From assembly GCA_026400815.1 (NCBI GenBank), contig JAPLOI010000017.1, forward strand, positions 24,631 through 88,630: a DNA stretch of 64,000 bases. The letters are read 5' to 3'. The stretch's first letter is position 1. Every line of letters begins with the position of its first letter. Of this stretch, positions 25,342 through 34,770 are shown piece after piece. Source of the DNA: Alphaproteobacteria bacterium (GTDB lineage Bacteria > Pseudomonadota > Alphaproteobacteria > Acetobacterales > Acetobacteraceae). The notes beneath the pieces were generated by a model, which was not told where the DNA came from, did not search any database, and saw only the letters and a program-made list of their open reading frames with translations. The position numbers were made by a program, and so were the translations under genes.

Positions 25342-26442
25342 TCAGGAGTACGAGCCAAAATAATGATATGCGCCGAAGGTGTAGCTGGTCGTCACACGGA
25401 TCTTGTTAAGCATCAGCGTGATCGTCGGGCACGCCTTGATCAGGTCCAGCGCCGCCAGCACCTCGGAACGCTGTGTCCGTTCCGCCTCCACCACCATCAC
25501 GATCTGGCCCACCAGGGGCGCCATCGTGCTGGGATCGGAGGTGGAAAGGCAGGGCGGCGCGTCCAGGATCACGATATGGTTGGCAAAGCGCCGCCCCAGC
25601 CGCTCGATCAACGCCGTGATCGGCCGTGCCACCGTGCCCTCGGCACCGCCTTCCAGCGAATCCACCCGGCGCACGCCCACCGGCATGAAGGACAGGTTCG
25701 GAATGACGGTGCGCACCACCGTGTCCTCGATGCGCAGGCTCGGCGTCAGCGCCAGGTCGATCAGCCCGGGCCGGTCGCCCACCCCCAGCTGGTCCGACAG
25801 CGCGTTCTGCTTGGCGTCCACGTCCACCAGCAGCACTTCGCGCTGCGTGTGCTGCGCGATGCTGCCGGCCAGGTTCAGCGAGCTGAAGCTCTTGCCCTCG
25901 CCCGGCCGCGCGGAGGTCACCATCACCAGGTTGCCTGCGCCGCGCCCGGGGGTGTAGCTGCCACGCACCGCGCGCAGCACCTGCCCCACAGACACGCGGA
26001 ACTCCTCGGAGATGCGGGTGCGCGCCTTGCGCCCCACCACCATCCCCGCCCGCTCCAGCGACACCAGATCGAGCGTCAGCGGCGCCGGCACCATCGTGTC
26101 GAGGTTGACACCCAGGGCAGGGGCAATCTCGTCCCGGCCGCCCTCGCGGCGCGGGCGCTCCAGCACCAACGTGCCGGCCACCTCCTCCGTCCGCTCGGCA
26201 GCCTCGGCGACCACCGGCGGCGGCGGCAGGTCTGCGTCGTCGCCATCGGCGCGCACTGCGTCCACCGCGTCGGCATGCTCCGGCGGCACATCAGCCATCA
26301 CCGGCGGGGGCTGCGGCAGCGCCTCCCCGGTCGTCGGGGCAGCCCGGCGTGGCTCCCCACCCTCGGCGGCAGCGCCAAGCCCGCCCACGCCACCCAGGCG
26401 CGCGGCCAGCCGTTCCGCGAGATGATCGGGTCCCTTTGCCAT
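25342..26442 (-). CDS. XrtA-associated tyrosine autokinase (BY-kinase)
   Basis: A 366-residue cytoplasmic BY-type kinase. The Walker A motif is SARPGEGKSFSSLNLA, Walker A' is VLLVDVDAKQNALS, and Walker B is HIVILDAPPCLSTSD. The C-terminus carries a tyrosine cluster, YTFGAYHYFGSY, for autophosphorylation. The first ~120 residues are Pro/Ala/Glu-rich and look disordered. It would work with the chain-length determinant encoded 3 bp upstream to control polymer length. It is longer at the N-terminus than many homologues. Confidence 0.92.
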   Translation of the reverse strand: MAKGPDHLAERLAARLGGVGGLGAAAEGGEPRRAAPTTGEALPQPPPVMADVPPEHADAVDAVRADGDDADLPPPPVVAEAAERTEEVAGTLVLERPRREGGRDEIAPALGVNLDTMVPAPLTLDLVSLERAGMVVGRKARTRISEEFRVSVGQVLRAVRGSYTPGRGAGNLVMVTSARPGEGKSFSSLNLAGSIAQHTQREVLLVDVDAKQNALSDQLGVGDRPGLIDLALTPSLRIEDTVVRTVIPNLSFMPVGVRRVDSLEGGAEGTVARPITALIERLGRRFANHIVILDAPPCLSTSDPSTMAPLVGQIVMVVEAERTQRSEVLAALDLIKACPTITLMLNKIRVTTSYTFGAYHYFGSYS

Positions 26443-26444
26443 GG

Positions 26445-28058
26445 TCAGAGCGGCCCCCCCGACCGGGCTATGCGGAACAGCAACCCGCCATACACCCCCA
26501 GCAGCAGCACGATCGCCACGGTGAACGACACCACGGAGATGATGCGCGCGCTCGGCGAGGTCACCGCCACCATGGAAATGCTGCCGGCCACCGGCAGCCC
26601 GAGGTCGCGCAGCTCATCGAGCGTATGGAAAGATTGGTCGAACTGCGCCAGCAGCAACGCCAGGCCCACGCCCAGCGCCAGCGCCGCCACCAGCACGCCA
26701 CTCGTCATCAGCGCCCGCTTCGGCTCCACCGCATTCTGCGGCACCTGCGGCGGGTCGATGATCTGGATCTTGATCTTGTCGGCATCCGCCTCCGCCGCCG
26801 AGCCAATGCGCATCGCTTCACGCCGCGACAGCAGCTCCTCGTAATTCTTGCGCAGCACGTCGTAGTCGCGGTTGAGGTTCATGAACTCGGCCTGCAGCCC
26901 GGGCGCGCCGCGGGCGATCTCCTCCAGCCGGTTGCGCTCGCGCGTGGCATCCGAAAGCTGGCGCTGCAGCGACGACAGCGCCGATTCCGCCTCCACCAGC
27001 CGCACCTTCAGCTGCTCGTACACGGGGTTCGGCTGCGAACGGCTGCGCGATCCCGCAGCCGGGGCCGTCGCGTCGCCCGCCGCGGCGGCACTGGCGCCGG
27101 CCGCCTCGCGCGCCAGCTGCTCGGCCTCGCGCAGCGCATTGGCGCGGTGCGTCTCGATCTCGCGCCGCGTGAACACCACGTCCGGGTGGTTCGGGGTGTA
27201 GCGCAGCAGCAGCTGCTCCAGCCGCGACTGCGCCTCGTCCATCTTCTGCTTGGAAGGACCGGTGAGGCTGCGCAGCAGCGCCTGCGCGCCGCCGGGCCCG
27301 CTGCCCTGCGTGTCGGTCTCGGTCACCAGCAGCGGCGGCACCGCGGCCACCTCGCTGCGCAACATGTCGCGCTTGGTGTTCTCGTCCTGCAGCGCGCCCT
27401 GCAGCGCCCGCACCATCTGCGTGGCGGTCTCAAGCCGGGTCACGCCGTTCATGTCGTTCGGCAGCAGGTCCATGTATTTGGCGCGGAAATCCGCCCGCCG
27501 CCGCTCCGCGTCGCGCAGCTGCCGCTCATAGGCGGCGATCTGCTGCTCCAGGAACAGGGTGGCATTCTGCATTTCGGAGCGGTTGGCGCCGGTCTTGCTC
27601 TCGATGAACGTCGTCAGCACCGTCTGCACCACGTCGAAGGCCAGCTTCGGGCTGGCATGGCGATAGGTAATGGTGAACAGGTTGCGCGTGTGCGGCGTGA
27701 TCTTGATCGCGCCAGCCAAGCCCTGGACCATCGCCTCAAGATCCGAGGAGCCGGAGATCTGCAGGTTGAGATCGGTGTTGGCGATCAGCTTCTCCAGGTT
27801 CGGCCGGCTCAGCAGCGTGCGCTGCAGCATGTCCACCTGGCCGCCCACCTGGTTCTCCACCGCCAACCCGCGCAGCAGCGGGGTCAGCACAGCGTCGGCC
27901 TCCACATACAGGCGCGCGCTGGCTTCGTAGCGGTTGGGGATCATCGTCACCGCAACCCAGCCGATGGCGCACACGATCCACGTGCACGCCACCATGGCCC
28001 AGCGGAATCGCCAGGCCGCGGATGCCTGGCGCCGTACCAGGACGCGGAGATGTTCCAT
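26445..28058 (-). CDS. XrtA-system polysaccharide chain-length determinant (Wzz/GNVR type)
   Basis: A 537-residue inner-membrane protein. An N-terminal helix (about residues 20-40) and a C-terminal helix pair region (about 430-530) flank a long periplasmic coiled coil rich in Arg/Glu/Gln. The GNVR-like block is near ELLSRREAMRIGSAAEADAD, followed by IIDPPQVPQNAVEPKRAL. It has no kinase domain; the kinase is the next gene. It regulates polymerisation and forms a bridge to the export protein encoded just upstream. Spacing to both neighbours is short (3 and 17 bp). Confidence 0.92.
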   Translation of the reverse strand: MEHLRVLVRRQASAAWRFRWAMVACTWIVCAIGWVAVTMIPNRYEASARLYVEADAVLTPLLRGLAVENQVGGQVDMLQRTLLSRPNLEKLIANTDLNLQISGSSDLEAMVQGLAGAIKITPHTRNLFTITYRHASPKLAFDVVQTVLTTFIESKTGANRSEMQNATLFLEQQIAAYERQLRDAERRRADFRAKYMDLLPNDMNGVTRLETATQMVRALQGALQDENTKRDMLRSEVAAVPPLLVTETDTQGSGPGGAQALLRSLTGPSKQKMDEAQSRLEQLLLRYTPNHPDVVFTRREIETHRANALREAEQLAREAAGASAAAAGDATAPAAGSRSRSQPNPVYEQLKVRLVEAESALSSLQRQLSDATRERNRLEEIARGAPGLQAEFMNLNRDYDVLRKNYEELLSRREAMRIGSAAEADADKIKIQIIDPPQVPQNAVEPKRALMTSGVLVAALALGVGLALLLAQFDQSFHTLDELRDLGLPVAGSISMVAVTSPSARIISVVSFTVAIVLLLGVYGGLLFRIARSGGPL

Positions 28059-28075
28059 GCTTCAATAACCCCGGT

Positions 28076-28762
28076 TCAGAACCAGCTCTGTGGAATAATC
28101 AGCGTATCGCCAGGCTTCATCTCCACATTTTGGCAGATGTCGCCGCTCTTAATCAGGTCGTTCAGGCGAACGGGAACTTCCTCGTTTCGGCCGTCCACGC
28201 GCCGCACGATCTTGGCGCTGTTGCCCGAAGCATAGCGTGTCAGGCCGCGCGTGGCGATCATCACGTCAAGCACGGTCATGCCGTCGCGGTACGGAATCGC
28301 CGTCGGCTCCGTCGCCTCGCCCACCACCTTCACCTGGCGTTCGAACGGGCCGATGAACCCGGTCACCATCACCGTCACGATCGGGTCCTGCACGTATTCC
28401 TTCAGCCGGTCCTCCAGCTCCTTGCCGAGCTGGGTCGGAGTCTTGCCGGCGGCCACGATGTCGGGGATCAGCGGCATGGAGATCCGACCATCCGGCCGCA
28501 CCGGAATACCCGGCATGCTCAGCTCCGGCGCGCGATAGACGGAGATGCTCAGCGCATCGCCGGCCCCGATCACATAGGAAGATGTCGTCACCACCCGCCC
28601 GGCCGCGGCACTCTGGGCTGCCGCGGCCTCGCTGCCCGGGGCCGGGCAGGCGGGCCCCACCCCGGGCGTCCCGCCGGAGCAGGCGGCCAGGAACATCAGC
28701 GCGGGCAGCGCCAGCACCGGGGGCAGCCAGGCAGTGCGATGGGCGGGGCGCTTGAATGTCAT
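28076..28762 (-). CDS. XrtA-system polysaccharide export lipoprotein (Wza-like)
   Basis: A 228-residue outer-membrane export protein. The ATG at 28762 follows a GAGAGAG purine run and begins MTFKRPAHRTAW. A lipoprotein signal ends in LMFLAACSG, giving a lipid-modified Cys. The Poly_export domain begins YVIGAGDALSISVYRAPEL and includes VRPDGRISMPLIPDI; SLBB-like repeats follow, ending GDTLIIPQSWF. It forms the exit channel with the barrel protein. It is the first gene of the minus-strand operon; no clear promoter motif was found in the 115 bp up to the tRNA. Confidence 0.93.
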   Translation of the reverse strand: MTFKRPAHRTAWLPPVLALPALMFLAACSGGTPGVGPACPAPGSEAAAAQSAAAGRVVTTSSYVIGAGDALSISVYRAPELSMPGIPVRPDGRISMPLIPDIVAAGKTPTQLGKELEDRLKEYVQDPIVTVMVTGFIGPFERQVKVVGEATEPTAIPYRDGMTVLDVMIATRGLTRYASGNSAKIVRRVDGRNEEVPVRLNDLIKSGDICQNVEMKPGDTLIIPQSWF

Positions 28763-28877
28763 GTCGCTCTCTCGCTGCAAAGGGTGCGGCCGGCCGGCCG
28801 AAGGAAGCGGCCCCAGGGGCCCCACGGGCGCACAATCGGCGCGCGGCGGGCCCGCCATGCACCCCGCCGTGCGGAAC

Positions 28878-28952
28878 TGGTAGGCGCGGAAGGAATCGAA
28901 CCCCCAACCTCTGCCATGTGATAGCAGCGCTCTGCCTTTGAGCTACACGCCT
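28878..28952 (-). tRNA. tRNA, anticodon CAC (Val) by secondary structure
   Basis: A full cloverleaf can be drawn on the minus strand. The acceptor is AGGCGTG with CGCGCCT (one G-U), the D-stem GCTC/GAGC has a short AAAGGCA loop, the anticodon stem is CTGCT/GGCAG with loop ATCACAT, and the T-arm is GGGGG-TTCGATT-CCTTC with two G-U pairs. Discriminator A and an encoded CCA follow. U33 precedes CAC, which reads GUG (valine). The A-U first pair, tiny D-loop and weak T-stem are unusual for a main housekeeping tRNA. It sits exactly between the two divergent exopolysaccharide operons. Confidence 0.8.
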
Positions 28953-29571
28953 GAAAACCCTTACCCTCGAACGCGGGCACCCTCATCCGAACCGTCGCCT
29001 GCACGGCACCACCGCAGCAGGCCGCATAGAAGTCTCGCGAGTGTTGCGACCTACCATGCAGCCCAGGCTCCGGTAAAGAATGGCTCATACGCACCGCGAC
29101 GCTCCGCTCACGGCATGGTGACGAAGACGAAAAAAGAACCGCCCGGCTTGCATCGCCACCCCGCTCCCCCCGCACCGGCTCCCCAACGGCCACGCCGCAT
29201 GGGCGCCTCTCACTCCACTTCCGCCCATATCTGGCCTGGGCCTAAAGGGTGTAGCAGCGAGCTGCAGTACAATTCCTTACAAAACTCCCTCTCGAAATGA
29301 GACGGAGCCCCCGCCCACGTGCATGATCCCGCAACGGGCCAGGGGCGATCCCAATGTCCCTGCTACTTCACGTTGCGCCATCGCCGCGCAAGTCAACGCG
29401 ATGTGAATGAAACATGAAGATCCTTTCAGGCACGTTCGTGCTGCGGCAGAGGCACCCCGCCGGGAGCCTGTTGCATGCATGCCTAGCGGCGCGGTAACAC
29501 CCGCAGTGTTTATGAAACGTCAGCGGCCGCCATTTGGCCGCCCGTCGATCGGAATTTTTCAGGAGCGGGTC
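28953..29571. other. Gene-free intergenic region before the plus-strand exopolysaccharide operon
   Basis: About 620 bp with lower coding potential and no convincing ORF on either strand. It must hold the promoter of the priming sugar transferase operon, but no clear sigma-70 or correctly spaced -24/-12 element was found. A GGCACG match at about 29438 lacks a GC at the right distance. The sugar transferase has a clear AGGAGCGGG Shine-Dalgarno at the right end of the region. Confidence 0.6.
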
Positions 29572-30942
29572 ATGGCACGTCTATTTGACGGATTCGTTGC
29601 CCTGGAGATGGTCGTTCTCGGCATTCTCGAGATCAGCCTCTGTTTTATCGTTTTCTATATCATCCTCCTTCCCGGAGACGTCGTCGCGGCCGCGGCGCCA
29701 CAAGGCTTCCTCGGCCTGCACCACGACACCGCCAACCACGCCGCCATCCTCTCCCTCACGATCGGCGTGATCTCCATGACCATTGGCATGTACCGCCCGG
29801 AGATCTGCCTGCAGACCCGGCGCCTGCTGGTCAATTCCGTCGTCGCCGGCGTGCTCGCCTTCCCCGCCATCCTTGCGCTGAGCGTCGTCACCGACCTCGA
29901 CCCCAGCTTCATCCTCGGGCAGGACGCGCTCTGGCCGATGAAGATCCTGCTGTCCTGGATCCTGTTGCTGTTCATCACCCGCCTCTGCTTCCGCGTCGTC
30001 CTGCGCAGCGGCATGCTCAGCCGCCGCGTGCTGATCGTCGGCAGCAGCGCCCAGGCTGCCGCCACGGAGGCCGCCATCCGCTCCATGCGCCGCGGCTTCT
30101 TCAGCCTCGTCGGCGTGATCGAACCGGCAGAGGCCGCCACGCTCACCCCGCCCGCGCTGCGCCTGCGCCGCATCTGGGGCGTCATCGTCACGCATGATGC
30201 CCTGCCCCCCGCCCGCGCCACGCTGGCCGCCGCCCTCGGCGCCAACAGCCGCACCCGCCTGTTCGACGACGTGAGCTTCCGCGAACAGCAACTCCGCCGG
30301 CTCGACCTCGCCCAGCTCGCCTCCGGCTGGCTCGATGGCCTGGAACGCCCCGGCCGCGCCGCCCAGGCCCTGCGCCGCACGGCGGACATCGCCATCAGCC
30401 TCGCCATCCTGGCCGCCACCCTGCCCGTTATCGCGGTGGCTTCCCTGCTGGTCTGGTGCACCAGCCCGGGCCCGATCCTCTACCGCCAGGTCCGCGTCGG
30501 GCTGCACGGCCGCACCTTCACTTTGTTCAAGTTCCGCTCGATGCAGGTGAACGCAGAGGCGATGGGCCCGGCCTGGGCCTCCCGCCACGACCCGCGCGTC
30601 ACCGCCTGGGGCCGCATCATGCGCCGCACCCGCATCGACGAGCTGCCCCAGCTCTTCAACGTGCTGCGCGGCGAGATGAGCATGGTCGGCCCCCGGCCGG
30701 AACGCCCGCACTTCGTCGAGCAGCTCGACAGCGCGATCCCTTTCCATTGCGACCGCACCCACGTGAAACCCGGCATCACCGGCTGGGCCCAGGTGAACTA
30801 CCCCTACGGCGCCTCGGTGGAGGATGCCCGCCAGAAGCTGTCCTACGACCTCTATTACGTGAAGCACCGCAACCTGTTGCTGGACATCACCATCCTGCTC
30901 GCCACAGTGCGCGTGATCCTGTTCCAGGAAGGCGCGCGCTGA
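29572..30942 (+). CDS. XrtA-system priming sugar transferase (TIGR03013 type)
   Basis: A 456-residue polyprenyl-phosphate glycosyl-1-phosphate transferase. Four N-terminal helices (about residues 10-150) and a CoA-binding-like linker (VLIVGSSAQAAATEA) precede a helix and the catalytic domain. That domain has YRQVRVGLHGRTFTLFKFRS, the DE pair in RTRIDELPQLFNVLRGEMS, VGPRPERP, and KPGITGWAQVNYPYG. It attaches the first sugar to undecaprenyl phosphate. The ATG at 29572 is supported by the AGGAGCGGG Shine-Dalgarno and the start of homology. It opens the plus-strand operon. Confidence 0.93.
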   Translation: MARLFDGFVALEMVVLGILEISLCFIVFYIILLPGDVVAAAAPQGFLGLHHDTANHAAILSLTIGVISMTIGMYRPEICLQTRRLLVNSVVAGVLAFPAILALSVVTDLDPSFILGQDALWPMKILLSWILLLFITRLCFRVVLRSGMLSRRVLIVGSSAQAAATEAAIRSMRRGFFSLVGVIEPAEAATLTPPALRLRRIWGVIVTHDALPPARATLAAALGANSRTRLFDDVSFREQQLRRLDLAQLASGWLDGLERPGRAAQALRRTADIAISLAILAATLPVIAVASLLVWCTSPGPILYRQVRVGLHGRTFTLFKFRSMQVNAEAMGPAWASRHDPRVTAWGRIMRRTRIDELPQLFNVLRGEMSMVGPRPERPHFVEQLDSAIPFHCDRTHVKPGITGWAQVNYPYGASVEDARQKLSYDLYYVKHRNLLLDITILLATVRVILFQEGAR

Positions 30943-31084
30943 TTCACGCGCACGGCCCCGCCATCCCCAGGCCAACCGCAACCGGCTATGCAGCGCCCCG
31001 CCCGTGGCCCGCGGCGGCAGGCCTTGGCCCGCGGGGCACGGAGGAACAGCAGAAGATGGCGGCACAGCGGATGATCGCAGCCAC

Positions 31085-33217
31085 ATGATCGCGGCCGTAA
31101 TGCTGGCCCATGCCGGCTGCGCGGCGATCTACGCCGCCCTCTCGGCGCTGATCCTGGTGCGCGCCCGCACCAGCCGCACCGGCGGGCTGCTGGCCCTGGC
31201 CGCCGCCATCACCGCCGCCTGGGCCGCCAGCGTGGCGCTGGCGCCGCAGGCGCCGTTCTCCGGCCTCTCCGGCGCGCTCGACCTGCTGCGCCTGGTGGCC
31301 TGGTACCTCTTCATCCTGCATCTCTACCGCCGCACCGTACGCGCCCGCGGCCAGCTCACGCAGGCCTTCGCCATGATGGGCTTCGTGCTGCTGCTGGTCA
31401 CCGCGGTCACCGTGCTGGTCGATCCCGCCGGCGCCAACGGCCCTTCCCTGCTCTCGGCCGGCGTGGCCGTCCGGCTGGGCCTGGCCGTCTGCACCATCCT
31501 GCTGATCGAGAACCTGTACCAGAACGTCGCCGAGGACGCGAAATGGTACATCAACCTGCCCTCGATCGGCCTTGGCGCGCTGTGCGTGTTCGACATCGTG
31601 CTGGCGGCAGATGCGGTGCTGTTCCGCCAGGCCTCGCCCAGCCTCGTGGGCGGCCGCGCCGTGGCCACCGCCATGGTCGCCCCCCTGCTGGCCATCGCCG
31701 CCGCCCGCAACCGGGATTGGAAGATCGACATCCACGTCTCGCGCAGCGCCGCCTTCCACAGCGCCACGCTGGTCGTCGCCGGCATCTTCCTGCTCGGCCT
31801 CTCGGCCGCCGGGGAGCTGTTCCGCCACCTCGGCGCCGGCTGGAGCGGCTTGGCCGAAACCAGCCTGGTCTTTGCCGGCCTGCTTTCCACCGTCGTGCTG
31901 CTCACCTCCACCAGCGCCCGCTCGCGCCTGCGCAGCATGGTGGTGGACAATTTCTTCTCCAGCCGGTTCGACTACCGCCGCGAATGGCTGCGCTGCATCG
32001 CCAAGCTCTCCGCCGGCGACGCGGAGGGCACGCTGCCGGTGCGCGTCATCCGCGCCGTGGCCGACGTAGTGGATAGCCCCGGCGGCATCCTCTACCTGCG
32101 CCACAGCGAGGGCCCCGCCGCTTCCTATCACGTCGCTTCCTACCATTGGGCCGCGGCCTGGAACCTGCCCTCCGGCGGCATGCCCGTGGCCGCCGACGCC
32201 CCGCTGCTCGCCGCCCTGCACGGCCCCAACTCCGGCGGGATCGTGGAGCTCACCCACGCCAACCGCCCGCCGGAACTGCCCCAGGCCACCTGGCTCGCCG
32301 TCCCGCTGCCGCTCGGCCCGGCCCATCTCGCCGGCGCGGCCGAAACGCCGGGGGCCGAGGCCGCCATCCTCGGCTTCATCCTGCTCGCCCCGCCGCGCGC
32401 CCCCTTCCGGCTGGACCGCGAGGTGTTCGAGCTGCTGCGCATCCTGGCGCGCGAGGTCGCCACCTACCTCACCGAGCAGCGTGCCACGGAAGTGCTCACC
32501 CAAAGCCGCCAGCTCGCCGAATACGGCAAGCGCTTCGCCTTCGTCGCGCACGACATCAAGAACGTCTCCTCCCAGCTCTCCCTGCTGCTCTCCAACGCCG
32601 AGCGCCACCTCGCCAACCCCGAGTTCCAGCGCGACATGCTGGCCACCGTGCGCGCCTCGGTGCAGAAGATCTCCGCCCTGCTGCGCCGCCTGGAAGCGCC
32701 GGAGCCGGCCCCGCCCGCCGCCACGCTGCACCCGGTGGAACGCCTCGGCACCCTGCTCCCCAGCCTGCGCCGCGGCCACGACACCGATCTCCTGCTGGAG
32801 TACGACCGCACCGGCGTCGGCGTCGCCATGCCGGAAGCCGCGTTCGACGCCGTCATCACCCACCTCGTCACCAACGCGGCCGATGCCACCCTGGCCCGCC
32901 ACGCCGGCACCGTGCCGCCACCGCCGGTGCGCGTCAGTCTCAGCCATGTCGGCAACCGCGTGCTGGTGGACATCGCCGACCAGGGCACGGGCATGAGCGA
33001 GGCCTTCGTGCGCGACACGCTGTTCCGCCCCTTCGGCACCGCCAAGCACGGCGGCACCGGCATCGGCGCCTTCCAGGCACGCGAGCTGGTGCGTGAGGCC
33101 GGTGGCGACCTCGTCGTCACCAGCCGCCCGGGCCAGGGCACCACCATGCGCCTCGTGCTCCCGGCCGCGGCCACCCGGCCGCAGCCGGCGCTGGCCAGCG
33201 AACAGGCCCAGGCCTGA
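31085..33217 (+). CDS. prsK: PrsK, XrtA-system sensor histidine kinase
   Basis: A 710-residue membrane histidine kinase. About eight to nine N-terminal helices occupy residues ~1-290, a GAF-like region follows, and the kinase core has the H-box FAFVAHDIKNVSSQLSLLL with His489. The ATPase N-box is HLVTNAADATLA, with VDIADQGTGMSEAFV and GGTGIGAFQARELVREAGG. This is the layout of PrsK, the partner of PrsR in exosortase A loci. The stimulus is unknown. The ATG at 31085 is chosen because the first helix begins there. It lies 142 bp after the sugar transferase gene and 107 bp before prsR. Confidence 0.93.
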   Translation: MIAAVMLAHAGCAAIYAALSALILVRARTSRTGGLLALAAAITAAWAASVALAPQAPFSGLSGALDLLRLVAWYLFILHLYRRTVRARGQLTQAFAMMGFVLLLVTAVTVLVDPAGANGPSLLSAGVAVRLGLAVCTILLIENLYQNVAEDAKWYINLPSIGLGALCVFDIVLAADAVLFRQASPSLVGGRAVATAMVAPLLAIAAARNRDWKIDIHVSRSAAFHSATLVVAGIFLLGLSAAGELFRHLGAGWSGLAETSLVFAGLLSTVVLLTSTSARSRLRSMVVDNFFSSRFDYRREWLRCIAKLSAGDAEGTLPVRVIRAVADVVDSPGGILYLRHSEGPAASYHVASYHWAAAWNLPSGGMPVAADAPLLAALHGPNSGGIVELTHANRPPELPQATWLAVPLPLGPAHLAGAAETPGAEAAILGFILLAPPRAPFRLDREVFELLRILAREVATYLTEQRATEVLTQSRQLAEYGKRFAFVAHDIKNVSSQLSLLLSNAERHLANPEFQRDMLATVRASVQKISALLRRLEAPEPAPPAATLHPVERLGTLLPSLRRGHDTDLLLEYDRTGVGVAMPEAAFDAVITHLVTNAADATLARHAGTVPPPPVRVSLSHVGNRVLVDIADQGTGMSEAFVRDTLFRPFGTAKHGGTGIGAFQARELVREAGGDLVVTSRPGQGTTMRLVLPAAATRPQPALASEQAQA

Positions 33218-33324
33218 TGCCGGCCGCCGCCCGCGCCACCGAGATACCGCTTCCCGACGCTTTCGTGTATGCGGAACGGCCGTTCACGCTTCGGTAGGAA
33301 GCGCCGGCAGGATAATGTGGAACC

Positions 33325-34764
<1,440 letters not shown>

Positions 34765-34770
34765 ATTTCC

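Noticed and set aside
28878..28952. Reading the tRNA as tRNA-Met or tRNA-Ile (CAT)
   Set aside because: CAT lies at loop positions 36-38 when the 5-bp anticodon stem CTGCT/GGCAG is formed; U33 is followed by CAC.
28938..29300. A 120-codon ORF in the intergenic region after the tRNA
   Set aside because: It starts inside the tRNA gene, has biased Pro/Arg/Ser composition, no Shine-Dalgarno and no recognisable motif.
29438..29455. AGGCACGTTCGTGCTGC as a sigma-54 promoter before the plus-strand exopolysaccharide operon
   Set aside because: The spacing between GG and GC is one base short and the -24 box lacks its T; strict spacing is needed for sigma-54.
29573..29588. TGGCACG match to a sigma-54 -24 box at the start of the sugar transferase gene
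   Set aside because: The -12 position reads TTTGA with no GC at the required 12-bp distance, and the site lies on the start codon.
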